Shown here one piece after another: positions 37,819 to 49,765 of a stretch of 64,000 nucleotides of DNA (the first letter of the stretch is position 1; the number at the start of each line of letters is the position of its first letter). Origin of the DNA: Daucus carota subsp. sativus (lineage: Eukaryota; Streptophyta; Magnoliopsida; Apiales; Apiaceae). The stretch spans positions 49,685,214-49,749,213 of the forward strand of contig NC_030381.2 of assembly GCF_001625215.2 (NCBI RefSeq). Direction: 5' to 3'. The translations under genes were made by a program, and so were the position numbers. The notes under the pieces are model-generated. The model had not been told where the DNA came from. It did no database searches and was given only the letters and a program-made list of their open reading frames with translations.

Positions 37819-38077
37819 GTTAGACAATAGGTTGAACCTGAAGATTGTAAAGAAAGCTTTCAAACAATGGTTTGTTGAAAGCATAAACCTTTGTTTCTAA
37901 TCCTGAGTTGTGATTAACTGCTATCTTAAAGTTCTTTACACCATATTTTTAGTTTAACTCATACTGCCGTGTAAATCTTGGGACAACACCGTGGTAGCTT
38001 GAGACAACACATGCATGGTTTTTTATTGAATGACAAAGGACCCTTAGTTGAGCACATACAGAAATGATGAAAAACAA

Positions 38078-41000
38078 TTAAACATGTGGTGTGGCAACCA
38101 CCAAGAGAGGAGATTTTAGGTGAAGAACAAGGCCGGAGAGAGCAGTCATATCCAAATGCTCCACTCTTTTTCCATCAGGCAATTCAAGATTGAAATTGTG
38201 CACAATATTGGCTACTGCAAGCTCATTAATAGCCACTGCAAACTGGATCCCGGGGCAGCCCCTCCTACCGGATCCAAAGGGAAGATACTCATAGTGAAGG
38301 CCTTTGTAATCAACAGGACTATTCAAGAACCTCTCAGGACGGAACTCCTCTGGGTTGTCCCACAATGAAGGGTCTCTGGACAATGCCCATGCATTAATCA
38401 GTACTTGTGTCCCTGCTTCTATGTCATACCCCAGTACATTCACGTCCTGCCTTGCTTCTCTTGGAACAACTAATGGTGCTGGCATGTACAATCGCATACT
38501 CTCTTTCATTACAGCTTTCAGGTAGTTCATTTTGACTAAATCATCCTCTAATATCTGAGATTTGCCTTTGCCTATCTTCCTTACCTCTTTCTGCAATTTG
38601 GACATGACGTCCGGGTTTTTTATCAGTGCTGCCATGGTCCACTCCAGAGTTGTGGCTGTTGTTTCAGTTCCAGCGATGAGCATATCCTGCAACAAGTAAT
38701 TTATAATCAATGTAAAAGATTAGACTAGTTAATATAGGGTCGAGTTCCAGGGAGACCAGCCATTTCAAGAGACCCAAGAGACCACCATCTAAGCCGTTGA
38801 TAATTAGGTATTTTAATAAATTAGTTTATACATATAATAATGGCAATATTGTAATTTTTCTTAAAAATTAAGGGTTGTAGCATGTTTCTTTGTATTATAC
38901 AAGCTGCGTATATTCATCATATATAGAAGCAGCGCGAAATTCGGAATTACATTAAATGCAAGAATATTTTATAATTGGAAATCAAATAATATCTTCAATC
39001 AATTCACATATGCGTTATAAATCACAATCTATATCACATGGATACTTACAAGTTTAACGAAGAGCTCTGAAGAGAGATTATATGGGTTCCGAATCTGATG
39101 CACCAACAAAGATTGTTTCTATGATATTGTAACTTAATATGCATATTTGTGCCGGAAAAAACAGCTTGTTTGTTTATATCTTTGGGGACTCAAGGTATTG
39201 TTCTTGATGATGTTTTTCACATACTCGAAAAGATTCTTGTTGGTGTTGTATATTATGTATTTGAGATTCTTAATAGCGTTTGAATTGAAAACTTTGCATC
39301 CTTTTCTCCGATATTCTTTTATGTGTTCTTTCAAGTTTTGTTTGAATGACTTTTCATTTGGATAATAACATGTTCATTGTTATCAGATTGAGCTTGTTTA
39401 TATTGGCAACGAGATGGAATCATTGAACAAGAATAATGGGAGAGAAGATCAAGATTACGGGTTACAAAAAGAAGAATTATAATGCATGCTTCAAGGCTGT
39501 GTATATCTATAAAGTCTAGATACAAGAAAAAGATGGGGATCTCATCATGTACTTTAGACATCGACAATGTGCCTCGTTGACGGAACCTTCATGGGTCGTG
39601 CTGATCATTTTTCATTTGAATCATCTGGGTTTACATGGCTTACACAATACCTAGTTGAGATGTATTCTAGACTATATGATTTATTATAACAAAGGAGTTC
39701 TTTTTGTTTTGTTGTTATAAAGTTAAGAAACAAAGTATTAAAATTACAGAATAACTGTAAATAAATTAAATCAGCAGTAGGATTTTTTAGCTAGATTTAT
39801 TTTTTCTTGGAATACTTGATCAACAAATAAAATATTATAATATAATACAACAATCTTGTATTCTATAGCTGTTCAGATTTATTTTATGTAAAGTGATGGA
39901 TTCTTTAAGATATTTTGAGAAAGATTCAATAATTTTCTCTCTTGTAATTTTGATACACATTTGTTCTTTAAATTTTGAAAAATTTATACTAAGTTGTCAT
40001 TTAAAATTTAAAGTTCTACTTGGTGTTCTATTCTATATTTTTTTATAGATTTTAAAAATATTTTCTGATAGATTCTCTTAAGTGTTCTATAATATTTTTA
40101 CTAAGTTTCAAGTATTAGAATATGTAATAGAAACTTATCATTCTATTTTTACCAAGTTCCAAGTATTAAAATACTTAAAAGAATCTTACCATTCTATATA
40201 ATGTCAAGCGACTTGAATAATTAGAAAGCAATAATTATAATTTAATATACTTACCAAAATACTTATTGTGTTGAAAAATTAAAAGAACCTAAATTGAGCA
40301 GTTACTATAGTAAAATATATTTATAAAATATTATAACAAAAATATCTAGTTAAATGTCACAAGTAATTTAAAAAATATTGTAATTTAAAAACTAATTTGA
40401 ATAATTATTCTTATATACAATGCAATATGACATTTAATTGGTTTATAAAAAAATATTACGATTCTCTCAAAAAAAAAAAAATATTACGATCATCTTAAAG
40501 AATCTTTATTTTAATTTTTAAAATAATCTTTAATATGATCTTTAAAATAATCTTTATTATGATCTTTACTATAGTGAGTTCTTAAAGTTCTTTGGTGAAT
40601 TATTTAAAAAAGATTTTTTTTAAAGATTTTGACATAAAATCAATTTAAAGTTATTTACCTTTACTTAAATTAGAATAATAAATTTTATTTTGTATATACA
40701 CTTAAATTATTTTTTTGCATTTAGTTATTCTATATAATTGTGTAAAGATTCTCTTCAATACTATTTTTAAAATGATCTTGTAAGTGTTTATTAAATTTTA
40801 CAAATGATCGTTAACGTAAAATGATTTTCAAAGTATTCATCATAATATTCATTAAAATGATCTTTTAAGATTCCATAAAATATTTTATAAAATTATTTTG
40901 TAAGTTCCTTATCGAGTTCTTTAATGATATTTATAATTTTCATAACAATAAAAATATTAGTGAAGTGATATTAATTTTACAACGTCTTTAAAAACAAATT

Positions 41001-43045
41001 CAAATTTTCAAATTAATTATCTACAAAAAATAATATCCAAAAAAAGATATATTGTGGTATTTTTGTTCTCAATTCAATTTTTTATACATTAATAATCGGC
41101 ATAAGTTATACATTAATAATCAGCATTCTCAATGGTGTTCTTTAATGTGAACTATTAATTTGGAATTTATAATCGATAAAAATTCTTAACGAAATTCAAA
41201 AAAGATAAAAAAACACTTTTCTTATAAATATTTTTTATTTACTACCAACCATTCCATTGATGTAGAATCTTTTTTCTACATATGTGTTCCATTGTATATT
41301 CATGCAACAAATAATAATAAAAAGAAATTCTCCCATGTTCACCTTATTAATAAATCAAATCGATGTTGAGTTTTAAATCGGTTAGTGACATAGTTTAAAT
41401 CAATTAGAGAATGTTTTAAAGAACTTTTAATATATTTTTTTAAAAAAATAACAAAAAATATTTACAATGCAATGATATATAGTTAGTAGAACTCTAAGAG
41501 GATCACTAATGATATAAATAATTACAAATTAAGTTAAAATTAAAATATAATATTCATAAAAATATTATAAAGAATCGGAATGTATATATTATATCTACAC
41601 AAAATCTTATGGCATAAGTTTATATTTGAAAAAAAAAATTATAGTGATTTTAAATTAATTAATTATTCATATGTAAATCAGGTTGTAAATTGCATAATGT
41701 AATTTGTGGTAATATATTAATTATAATTTTTTTTCAGTTTATCTTAATAATGCACCCAATCTTCATACAATCTATTTACAAATGGTAAGATTAATGCAAA
41801 ATCTGTATCATTAATGGTAGTTTTTCAAGGATCTTGACATACATGGAAACAATTTGAATAATATATTATAAGGAACTGTAACGATAATTTTGATGGGAGT
41901 AATAAAGATTCAATCTTTGTAATTATGGAAATACAATTAACAAAATCGTATGATTAATGTATGCATAATACGTATTTTTTAAATATAAAAATACTACCCT
42001 TGGAGTGTATAAACAAGGAAGAGTATAGTATATATGTATAAATTATAGACCACAAGATCAAAACACAATCAATGGTAAAGATTATGGTCTCTCAAGTCTC
42101 TCGCTAGTCTCCGGTCTCTTTTGAACCTCTCCCAGTTAATATATGTAGATGATCACAACTTAATTAAAATATACTCAAGACTAGATTTTGTTACTTACTT
42201 ACCAAGATAACAGCTTTAATACATTCTTTGTCAATAGGAGATCCAATATCAAGCAAAATGGATACAAAATCTTTGTTTGCACAGCCATCATCAGTAGCTG
42301 CATGATGATCTCTAACAACACTTTCCAGAAAAGCATCCACCTCATAGGCTGCTTTCTCCACCTTTCCGTTTAATCCACTGAGCCAATCAAACCAAACGAG
42401 ATACGGGAAAAAATCCCCCATGCTGTGGGAATAGGCCAACATATCAAGTATTTTCTTCACTACTATCCTGTATGAGTAGTTCCATTTATGGGGACTGTCA
42501 GATTTCCCTCCTAGGACAACCCTGAAGAGTATGTTATTGGTTAGTTGCGATATCATTTCACTTAGATTAACTGTTTTCGAGTGAGAACCTCTAATTTTTT
42601 GGAGAAAAAGAGCAACTTCTTCTTCTCTGGCATTGTGAAATGAATGAACCCTTTTGGTACTCAGGAGTTGAGTAACACATATACTCTTTACTTGTCTCCA
42701 ATACTCACTGTACCTGGAAAACCCCACGTTCCGACCGTAATAGAAGATTTTATTCGAGACATTTGAGATAGGCCGGTCAGAAAAAACCAGATCATAGGTT
42801 CTCAAAATCTCTCTGGCTGCATCAGCTGAAGAAACAACAAGCACAGGCACACTTCCGAACTTAAGCAGCATTAATGGACCATACTTTTTAGCCAAGGCCC
42901 GAAGAGAAACGTGCGGGTATGGACCGATTTGATGAAGGTTTCCAATTATAGGAAGCCTTGGTGGAGAAGGCGGCGGTTTTTTTTGGGTTGTGTTTCTATT
43001 TGTGGTTGCAAACACTGGAAAATAATATAGGTACTGAAGAATCAT
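38078..43045 (-). CDS. Cytochrome P450, CYP71 family (CYP71AJ / psoralen-synthase-like)
   Basis: Two exons, 43045-42203 and 38686-38078, 483 aa, joined in phase 0 at the usual CYP71 intron position just before the I-helix. All core motifs are present: [13 protein letters not shown] hinge, AGTETT (286-291), ESMR in helix K (343-346), FRPERF, and the haem loop [11 protein letters not shown] with Cys at about 425. Segments such as [30 protein letters not shown] and PREARQDV resemble the Apiaceae CYP71AJ enzymes of furanocoumarin synthesis as I remember them; the substrate cannot be read from sequence. The N-terminal anchor is short (about 13 hydrophobic residues). The 3.5 kb intron is AT-rich without recognisable genes. 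The upstream region shares elements with the terpene synthase promoter. Confidence 0.88.
38687..42202 (-). other. P450 intron, 3.5 kb, AT-rich
   Basis: Bounded by GTAAGTAAG at the donor side and TTGTTGCAG at the acceptor side on the gene strand. CYP71 introns are usually far shorter. The sequence is very AT-rich with degraded inverted ATTTTAAAAT-like motifs; I could not assign a transposon with clear ends. Confidence 0.6.
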
Positions 43046-43084
43046 TGAGCTGATGCTTGGCTTGCTTGCTGGGTTGATAGATTT

Positions 43085-43430
43085 AATTTAATAGCTCCAT
43101 ATTTATAGCATCAACGAAATGTGCATGACTGCATGAGTGTAGCTGTGCAGTATTTACTTATTTAGTTTATAATTTATTTTCCATTTTTATACTTGTTTAT
43201 GCTCTTATTTACTTTTCAATGTGAAGAAAATTTTCAGGATTCACGTGGGGAAATTACTTGACCAAATTCAAAATTAGTCTACATTTCATGACCGGCCAAC
43301 AATATGTCTATAGTGTTGTTCTTGATTTGAGATATGTGTTTTTTATTTATCATCATGGTTCCCATGTTTATATATATTTTATATGCTTCAATATTTTCTT
43401 AATAATTTATGTCTTCAACATTGGCGTACG
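43085..43430 (-). promoter_or_regulatory. Upstream region of the P450 gene
   Basis: Contains GTAGCTGTGCAGTATTTAC, CAGGATTCACGTGGG (an ACGTG core) and ATTTCATGACCGGCCAACAA, all repeated at 45.6 kb and 36.6-36.9 kb. At 43409-43430 it carries ATGTCTTCAACATTGGCGTA, related to a motif upstream of the terpene synthase. Confidence 0.55.
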
Positions 43431-43606
43431 TACCGGTGTTTTTCGGTTAAAGAACTCAAAATATTCTCTTTTCAGGAACTCAAATCTAAATGAAATTCTG
43501 GGACATTAGCTGGTGTACCATATCAAAATTATCAAATTTTGATTGTCATTATATAATTTTTTATTTAATAATAGTAATTATTAAATTATTATTATTAAAA
43601 AACTTT

Positions 43607-43816
43607 GGGGTTTTTTCATAAATATATAGGAAAAAGTAAATTTTTGCAAATTTACTTTTCTCAAGAATAGCTATTTGCAGTTTTAATACACTAAGTTTCT
43701 AAATTGCAAAAATACTACCCCTCCCTTCTGCAACTGAATGCAACCTCATATGCAACTGCAACTACTGATTTCAAGTTCTAGTTCTCAAATGTCATTTTCG
43801 ACCTCATCCTTGGAAT

Positions 43817-43874
<58 letters not shown>

Positions 43875-44326
43875 ATTCCAAGGATGAGGTCGAAAATGAC
43901 ATTTGAGAACTAGCACTTGAAATCAGGCATTCAGTTGCATGTGGTTGCATTCAGTTGCATATGGTTGAATGCAATCTCATATGCAACTGAAAACTATATG
44001 TTACCATTGATGTATGGGTGCCCCTGGCGGGGCCATTAGATCAAAATAGAATCAACTGAATGCAACCTTATAAGCAACTGAATTTTTTTAGGGTGGGGTG
44101 ATATTGTGGTGGATTTGGGTTGCAGGCCCCGCAGGAGCAATATTCAACTGAATATGCAATCTCATAAGCAACTAAATGCAACTGAAAACTGTAAATTACA
44201 ACCGATGTATGGGTGCCCCTGGCGGGGCCATTAGATCAAAATAGAATCAACTGAATGCAACCAAATGCAACTGAATGCCTGATTTCAAGTTCCAGTTTAT
44301 AAATGTCATTTTCAACCAGATTTTCA

Positions 44327-44376
<50 letters not shown>

Positions 44377-44583
44377 ATTCCAAGAATGAGGTCGAAAATG
44401 ACATTTGAAAAGTGTAACTTGAAATCAGGCATTCAGTTGCATATGAGGTTGCATTTAGTTGCAAGGGGGAGGGGTAGTATTTTTGCAATTTTAGAAACTT
44501 AGTTTAGTAAATATGCAATTAATTTAGGAAGATGGTATTTTTGCAAATAAGATCCTAAAAAGTAGTATATTTGATAAATTCCC
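43607..44583. mobile_element. MULE-like element with long inverted arms and (AT)n hairpins
   Basis: 977 bp flanked by the perfect 9-bp repeat AAAAACTTT (43598-43606, 44584-44592). The ends are inverted and similar over about 120 bp: GGGGTTTTTTCATAAATATA at the left, and GGGAATTTATCAAATATACT for the inverse of the right, both leading to AGTTTCTAAATTGCAAAAA and ACTACCCCTCCC. Inside, two fold-back units consist of (AT)n flanked by inverted ATGTCATTTTCGACCTCAT / TTGGAATCCAT arms. GATGTATGGGTGCCCCTGGC occurs twice. It has no transposase. It ends about 560 bp upstream of the P450 ATG. Confidence 0.88.
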
Positions 44584-44889
44584 AAAAACTTTCTATTCAT
44601 CATTTTGTAATATAACAACAATCTCCCAACATAATTATATCACTAACAAAATTATTCGTTTTAATATCAGAACACGATGTAATTTATAAAATTTATTTAC
44701 AAAATTCTTACCATATTTTAAAATTCAAACAACAAGTTCATTATATTATTAGCCAAATTCTTAATAACACAAATTTAGTTTGAACCTATCCTTCACAATA
44801 CGAAGGGGTGGTAACACTCTCGTCACAAACACAAAATCTCGTGATAACCTTGTCATTGAGTGCTTACCTGTTATTAGAAGGGAAGAATA

Positions 44890-45063
44890 ATGAGCACAAC
44901 ACAACAGCCAACTCAGGTATTTGGCGAAAACTGTGGAATTTAAAAATTCCTCCCAAGGTTAAAAACTTCTAATGGCGTGCCTGCTTAAACAGTACTCTTT
45001 CCACAAAAGATTTACTCATCACAAAAAGAGTCCCGGTTAATGATCTCATATGGAATCAAAGGA
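44890..45063 (+). mobile_element. LINE retrotransposon remnant (zf-RVT region)
   Basis: Reads IWRKLWNLKIPPKVKNF, stop, WRACLNSTLSTKDLL and then RVPVNDLIW. This is the zf-RVT domain pattern found downstream of reverse transcriptase in plant LINEs (WKLxxPPKVKxFLWRA). The Leu codon expected before WRA is a stop. No reverse transcriptase is present. Confidence 0.8.
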
Positions 45064-45234
45064 GGACGTACCGAACTTCTCAATTATTTTTTAATTCAGA
45101 AAAAATATTTAAATAAATGAATTTACGAGGATAGCTCTTTCGTCGAAAAAATTTACGGTGGAGTCCTACTTTCCGTCTTAAGTATGGGCACCAGAAAATC
45201 TGTCGTGGAAATCCTGTTTGTTGTAGTATATTGT

Positions 45235-45830
45235 TCTTCCGATTTAAGGTATTAAATTTTCTACAAGAGTGAACCAATAATAGAGAAGATAAAATTAAGT
45301 AATGCTCAGATTCAAAATTCAATGCCGTATGTAATATTGTAATATGATCTCTCAAAGTTAGATATGGCTGTCGTGCATCACTACAGGAAAATCGGTCATT
45401 TTCGATCATCAAAATCTGATCAAAAATGACTTATTGTTTCTGGTCAAAAATAGCCGTTTTTCTTATAGTGCATGTCTTCAACATTGACGTCCTAGGGTAC
45501 TAGAGCACACACTTTCTACTTTCTTCTCTGGGTGGCGTTATGATTGAGCACTTCTTTACTGTCGCCATCGCCATCACCTGGATTCCCGACAATGTGCATG
45601 GGCATAAGTTTCGTATGATTGTGAAGTGCAGCTGTGCAATATTTACTTATTCATTCAATAATTTTCCCTTTTTATACTTGTTCATTTATTTAATTTATTT
45701 TTCTGTAGTAAGAACATATTCAGGATTCACGTGGGAAGTACTCAACAAAAATTCAAATAAGTCCACATTTCATGACCCGCCAACAATATGTCGTCTGTAG
45801 TTTTCTCGATTTTTGATATGTGTTTTTTCA
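45235..45830 (-). repeat. Relic of P450-type promoter DNA, right copy
   Basis: Matches 36180-36670 and 43120-43330 in order: AATTAAGTAATGCTC, GACAATGTGCATG, AAGTGCAGCTGTGCA, TATACTTGTTCAT, CAGGATTCACGTGGG and TTTCATGACCCGCCAACAAT. It is interrupted by a CACTA MITE. No P450 coding sequence follows. Confidence 0.75.
45379..45470. mobile_element. CACTA-type MITE, complete, 92 bp
   Basis: It begins CACTACAGGAAAA and ends TTTTTCTTATAGTG, with the 3-bp repeat CAT on both sides. Subterminal TTTTCGATC and GGTCAAAAATAGC units match the other copies in this window. Confidence 0.88.
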
Positions 45831-46368
45831 TTTATCCGAGCAGGTTGCTTAGGTTATTTTTTAACACGTATTTTTTCTTGAATAATTATTTTATAAACTA
45901 ATTCAATTTTTTTTAAAAAAATATTATGAAATTACATTTTATAAAAGACTCAGAATACATGCAAGCAAAAGTAAAGTCATAAACAATAATGCCGGAACCG
46001 AGGGAGTATGCGTCAATATTCAGAGTCTGCAATGAGATTACAAACAGGATTCTCACGTGGTTGATATGTTAATTCTACCTTATTCTATATTTCATCCGTC
46101 CCCCCAAATACTTTTTCTAGTTTCTTTTTAGGATAATTCAAAACATTTTTTCCATTTCTATTTAGGAAAATAGATTTTTTTGTCACCGAACTTATTATGT
46201 TTTTAAAAACTTGCCACTCAACTAATTTTTTTTCCTTTTAGTCACTGATGTTAGGTTTGGAAATATTTTAGAGAAGGTAGTATTTTTGAAAATAAGATTG
46301 GATAAGGTAGTATTTTTGGAAATAAGATTGAAAACGTGATTATTAATAAAAAAAAGCCCATGTTTTAA

Positions 46369-46748
46369 GAGCATCTCCAAGAGGCTCTTCATTTAGGCTC
46401 TTAACTTGATATTTGAGGAGGGAGAAGCAAAATGTTGCTCCAAGAGACTCTTAAGTGACTCTTAAATCTTAAGAGCCTTTTGTTTCTCTCTCCTCTCTCC
46501 TCAAAGTTAAGAGCCACCACATGGCTCCTAACTTATTTTTTCACAATAAAAAAATCCTTCCCTCCAATCAACCTCCATCTTTCCCTCTTTTGTTATAGTG
46601 GAGCCCAATATATGAATAAAATATGAAATAGAGAAGAGATGTAGAGAGTATTGTTGGAGTTTACACTCTTAACTTTGTCCTAAATTACTAAGAGCCACAT
46701 TTTTTATATTATATTTAGGAGCCAACAAAGAGGCTCTTGGAGATGCTC
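46369..46748. mobile_element. Tourist-like MITE, 380 bp
   Basis: Ends GAGCATCTCCAAGAGGCTC and its inverse (GAGGCTCTTGGAGATGCTC) are flanked by TAA on both sides. The inside repeats AGGAGCC and GGCTCTTAA motifs in inverted order. Confidence 0.9.
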
Positions 46749-47253
46749 TAATGCTTCACATAACTCTACTATCCGTATTGATGTTTTCTAAGAAGACAAG
46801 CTATAAATCTGACTTATCGTCGATCAAAACAAATTTTTGGTATCGGTTTTCAGATGCAGTACATGAAAAGAAACCTTACAAGTTAATCAAATAACCTTAT
46901 TATATTCGTTAAGTGTTATATAAATTATTGAATTAAAAATAATATAAATAATATATTTTTCATTCCAACAACTCAATATCGAAGAGTACAAGGAGCGGGA
47001 AAATGATGTGCAATTCCTTTTCTTGCACAAAATAGAGTGAAGTTAGAATTTTCCAATTCTTTATAATGATTCATTCTTATATAATAATGTTCTTTTTTGT
47101 TGATTTTAATTCTTTTTGCATAAAGAGGAGATAGATTCGAACATATCATTTTTAGTTTGAAAAGTTCTTTTCAAATATGTTATGAAAATCATCAATAATA
47201 ACCAAAGTATAAAATGATACTCTGAGAATTTGTACCATGCCTGGACCAATTAA

Positions 47254-47451
47254 GGGGTCGTTTGGGTGAACTTAAAATAAGTACTTCTTGCTTAAAATAA
47301 AAAAGTGGAGTAGAAGTTATAAGCAAGTTAAGACTTATAAGTGATTAAAGTGTTTGGGAAAGAAGTACAAGTCCTGAAACAAAAGTGTTAATAAGTGCTC
47401 CTAACTTATCAACCCATAAGCTCGGCTTTTAAGCCGGAAACAAACACCCCC
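47254..47451. mobile_element. Tourist/PIF-Harbinger-like MITE, 198 bp
   Basis: TAA on both sides; ends GGGGTCGTTTGGG and AACACCCCC. The interior closely matches the copy at 49296 (AAGTTAAGACTTATAAGTGA and TTAAAGTGTTTGG). Confidence 0.85.
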
Positions 47452-47532
47452 TAAATCCAACTCTAATAGCTTAAAAGTTCTGAAAGTTGACCAAAAATTT
47501 AGTTTTGTGAGATGCCATTATTTGCTTGTGAA

Positions 47533-47699
47533 GGTAGATCCTGATCTGCAAGGATTCCCTGAGAACGAAGTGATTAGGTATATAAAAATAGCCCTTTTTG
47601 TACACAGGCAACAGCAAGCAGGAGACCGACAATGAGTCAAGTTGTTGACATGATCTCAAGAAACACCCAGCTCAATGAAAAAGAACTTAAGGTGCCAGG
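47533..47699 (+). pseudogene. Kinase last-exon fragment (duplicate of 34421-34592)
   Basis: Nearly identical to the last exon of the CRPK1-like kinase from VDPDL to LKVPG. The T run after ATAGCCC has five T instead of six, which shifts the frame in the middle of the exon. The kinase core exons are absent. It is a remnant with no coding capacity. Confidence 0.92.
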
Positions 47700-47813
47700 C
47701 CGTTTTCGAAAGGTCAGCATCCATGTTCAACTCATCGCCTTTCTAGGTTTTCCGTGAGCATATTTAGTTGTCACCGAGGTTACCCCGAGATTTGGGTTAA
47801 GGTCCATTTTCAA

Positions 47814-47886
47814 CACTACAAGAAAAGCGGCTAATTTCGACCGTCACAATCTGGTCGAAAATAACTTCCGGTCGAAAATAGCCGTC
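47814..47886. mobile_element. CACTA-type MITE, right end truncated
   Basis: It begins CACTACAAGAAAAGCGGC and has GGTCGAAAATAGCCGTC at the other side but lacks the TTTTCTTGTAGTG terminus. The paralogous site near 34702 reads TTTTCAAGCTTCC without the insert, so the boundaries are defined by comparison. CAA occurs on both sides. Confidence 0.88.
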
Positions 47887-49295
47887 CAAGCTTCTAGAAA
47901 GGAAATGGAATTTTGTTCTGGGTAAAAGGACTTCAAATTTTTTGCAGGTATGAATATGTAATGTTCTACATATTGGGATGATCACTACTCAGTAAGCTGT
48001 TAGAGGTACAAGCTTTTTAACCAATAGGGGCTTTTGTAATGTTTAGTTGTAAAATATTATCTCTTCTTGTAAATAATTCAGCAGTTCACTTGGAATTCTA
48101 TCTTTGCTTTAGCTGTAACATTAATACTTGAATAATTTTTAAACTGCCAGCAGTTGTGAACTGGTCTATTTACCAAGAATATATAGGTGAGCTAAATTTG
48201 ATCATCATATTTATAAATGAAGAGTTGGTTACAGATTTGTATGACTCTTGAGATCATTATAACCAAGTTGCTGTGATTAGTGTTTTCCTCTGTTGAGACG
48301 ACCCCAGATGCTGAATTAATTCAGTAGAAACCCTTTTCACTTGGGCTTGGTGTTAAATGACCAGTTCTCCATAATTTTTATTTAAGAAATGCCATGTACA
48401 CTTTTAGCTAAAAATTATAATGATAGGAGATGCAGTAGTTAAAATGTTAAATTTTATTAGACTTGATTGCTCTGTCAAGAAAGCCAAAGACAATTTATAT
48501 GGAAAAGAGTGCAGGATACAATATGAAGCTCTTCCCTTAAAACTCACATACGTCGTTCATACAAACTTATTAATGGTGTTTTCTTGAAGGCACACCAAAG
48601 CAAACACCAAGACAAAATTAACATACGCAGAGTTATGATTTTTCAGAGAGGGATGGGCTCAACGATAAGGGAATACAGAGTAGCCTTGACTAAACCATCT
48701 TCGACACCATAGTTGTCCTCTCCAGCATTATACAAATAATGGGCTATTCGCGTCACATTCAGCATGATATCCACATAACGCCACGATAAAGGATTATTGT
48801 ACTCTTCGGAAAATCTGAGCTTATTTATTTGCGACCATTTCTTCCTCATCAAATCCATCATGTGCTCGCGGGAAACTTCTTCTGAAACACCAGCATCCGA
48901 CATGTAGCACTATACTGAGGACGGAACATCTCCTCTCGCTTGCTCAGGCTGTAACAAAATGAATGTAAGTACTATTTAGATTGAATCCACTACTGTATCT
49001 TAAATTTTGGAAGAATTTAGATTCTGTACCGCAGAAGTTCCATAATCATCACTTATCCGAAAAATTTCATAGGCCAAGCGTATAATATCAGAAAAGTTCT
49101 CTATGAACTCTAGTTCTTCTTTCTTGATCGGATTTGCTGTATAGATGTAGGCGTATAGAGCTACAATGGGGCCTGCTACTGTCACAAATGTATTCCCCAA
49201 GTACTCCTCTAGTGTTGGCTGGTATCGACTGTTATACCACCGCGCCTCCACCAAGTAACGCTTGAATAAATCATTGATCTGCAATATAAGATTTA

Positions 49296-49543
49296 GGGGC
49301 CGTTTGAGTGAGCTTAAAATAAGTGCTTATTGCTTAAAGTAAAAAAGTGAAGTAGAAGTTAGAAGCAAGTTAAGACTTATAAGTGATTAAAGTGTTTGGA
49401 AAAGAAGTAGAAGTCATGAAACAAAAGCTAGTATTCTTAGCTTTTTTTAAGTAATTCTTGACTTTTTATGCAAACAATACGAATAAGTGTTTCTAACTTA
49501 TAAACCCAGAAACTGGGCTTATAAGCGGTTATCAAACACCACC
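49296..49543. mobile_element. Tourist/PIF-Harbinger-like MITE in TPS intron 5
   Basis: TTA on both sides; ends GGGGCCGTTTGAG and CAAACACCACC. Close relative of the copy at 47254, only 2 kb away. Confidence 0.85.
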
Positions 49544-49570
49544 TTAGTCATTTTAGGGGAAGCAGCATCA

Positions 49571-49765
<195 letters not shown>

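Larger units (their letters stand above)
35700..38077. other. Intergenic with promoter relics and a MULE-like MITE
   Basis: No gene. It contains two segments similar to the upstream region of the P450 gene (36180-36885), an exact 38-bp tandem duplication (37388-37463) and the second palindromic MULE-like MITE. Confidence 0.6.
47533..48815. repeat. Duplicated block, copy 2
   Basis: The counterpart of 34421-35563. Differences include a CACTA insertion at 47814, small insertions such as those near 47955-48000 and 48360-48410, and scattered substitutions. Confidence 0.9.

Noticed and set aside
44247..44502. Frames with long Ile-Tyr repeats
   Set aside because: They are translations of (AT)n in the fold-back element.
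46085..46330. ATCCGTCCCCCCAAATACTTT start resembling a Stowaway end
   Set aside because: No matching inverted right end was found, so it is at most a solo terminus.
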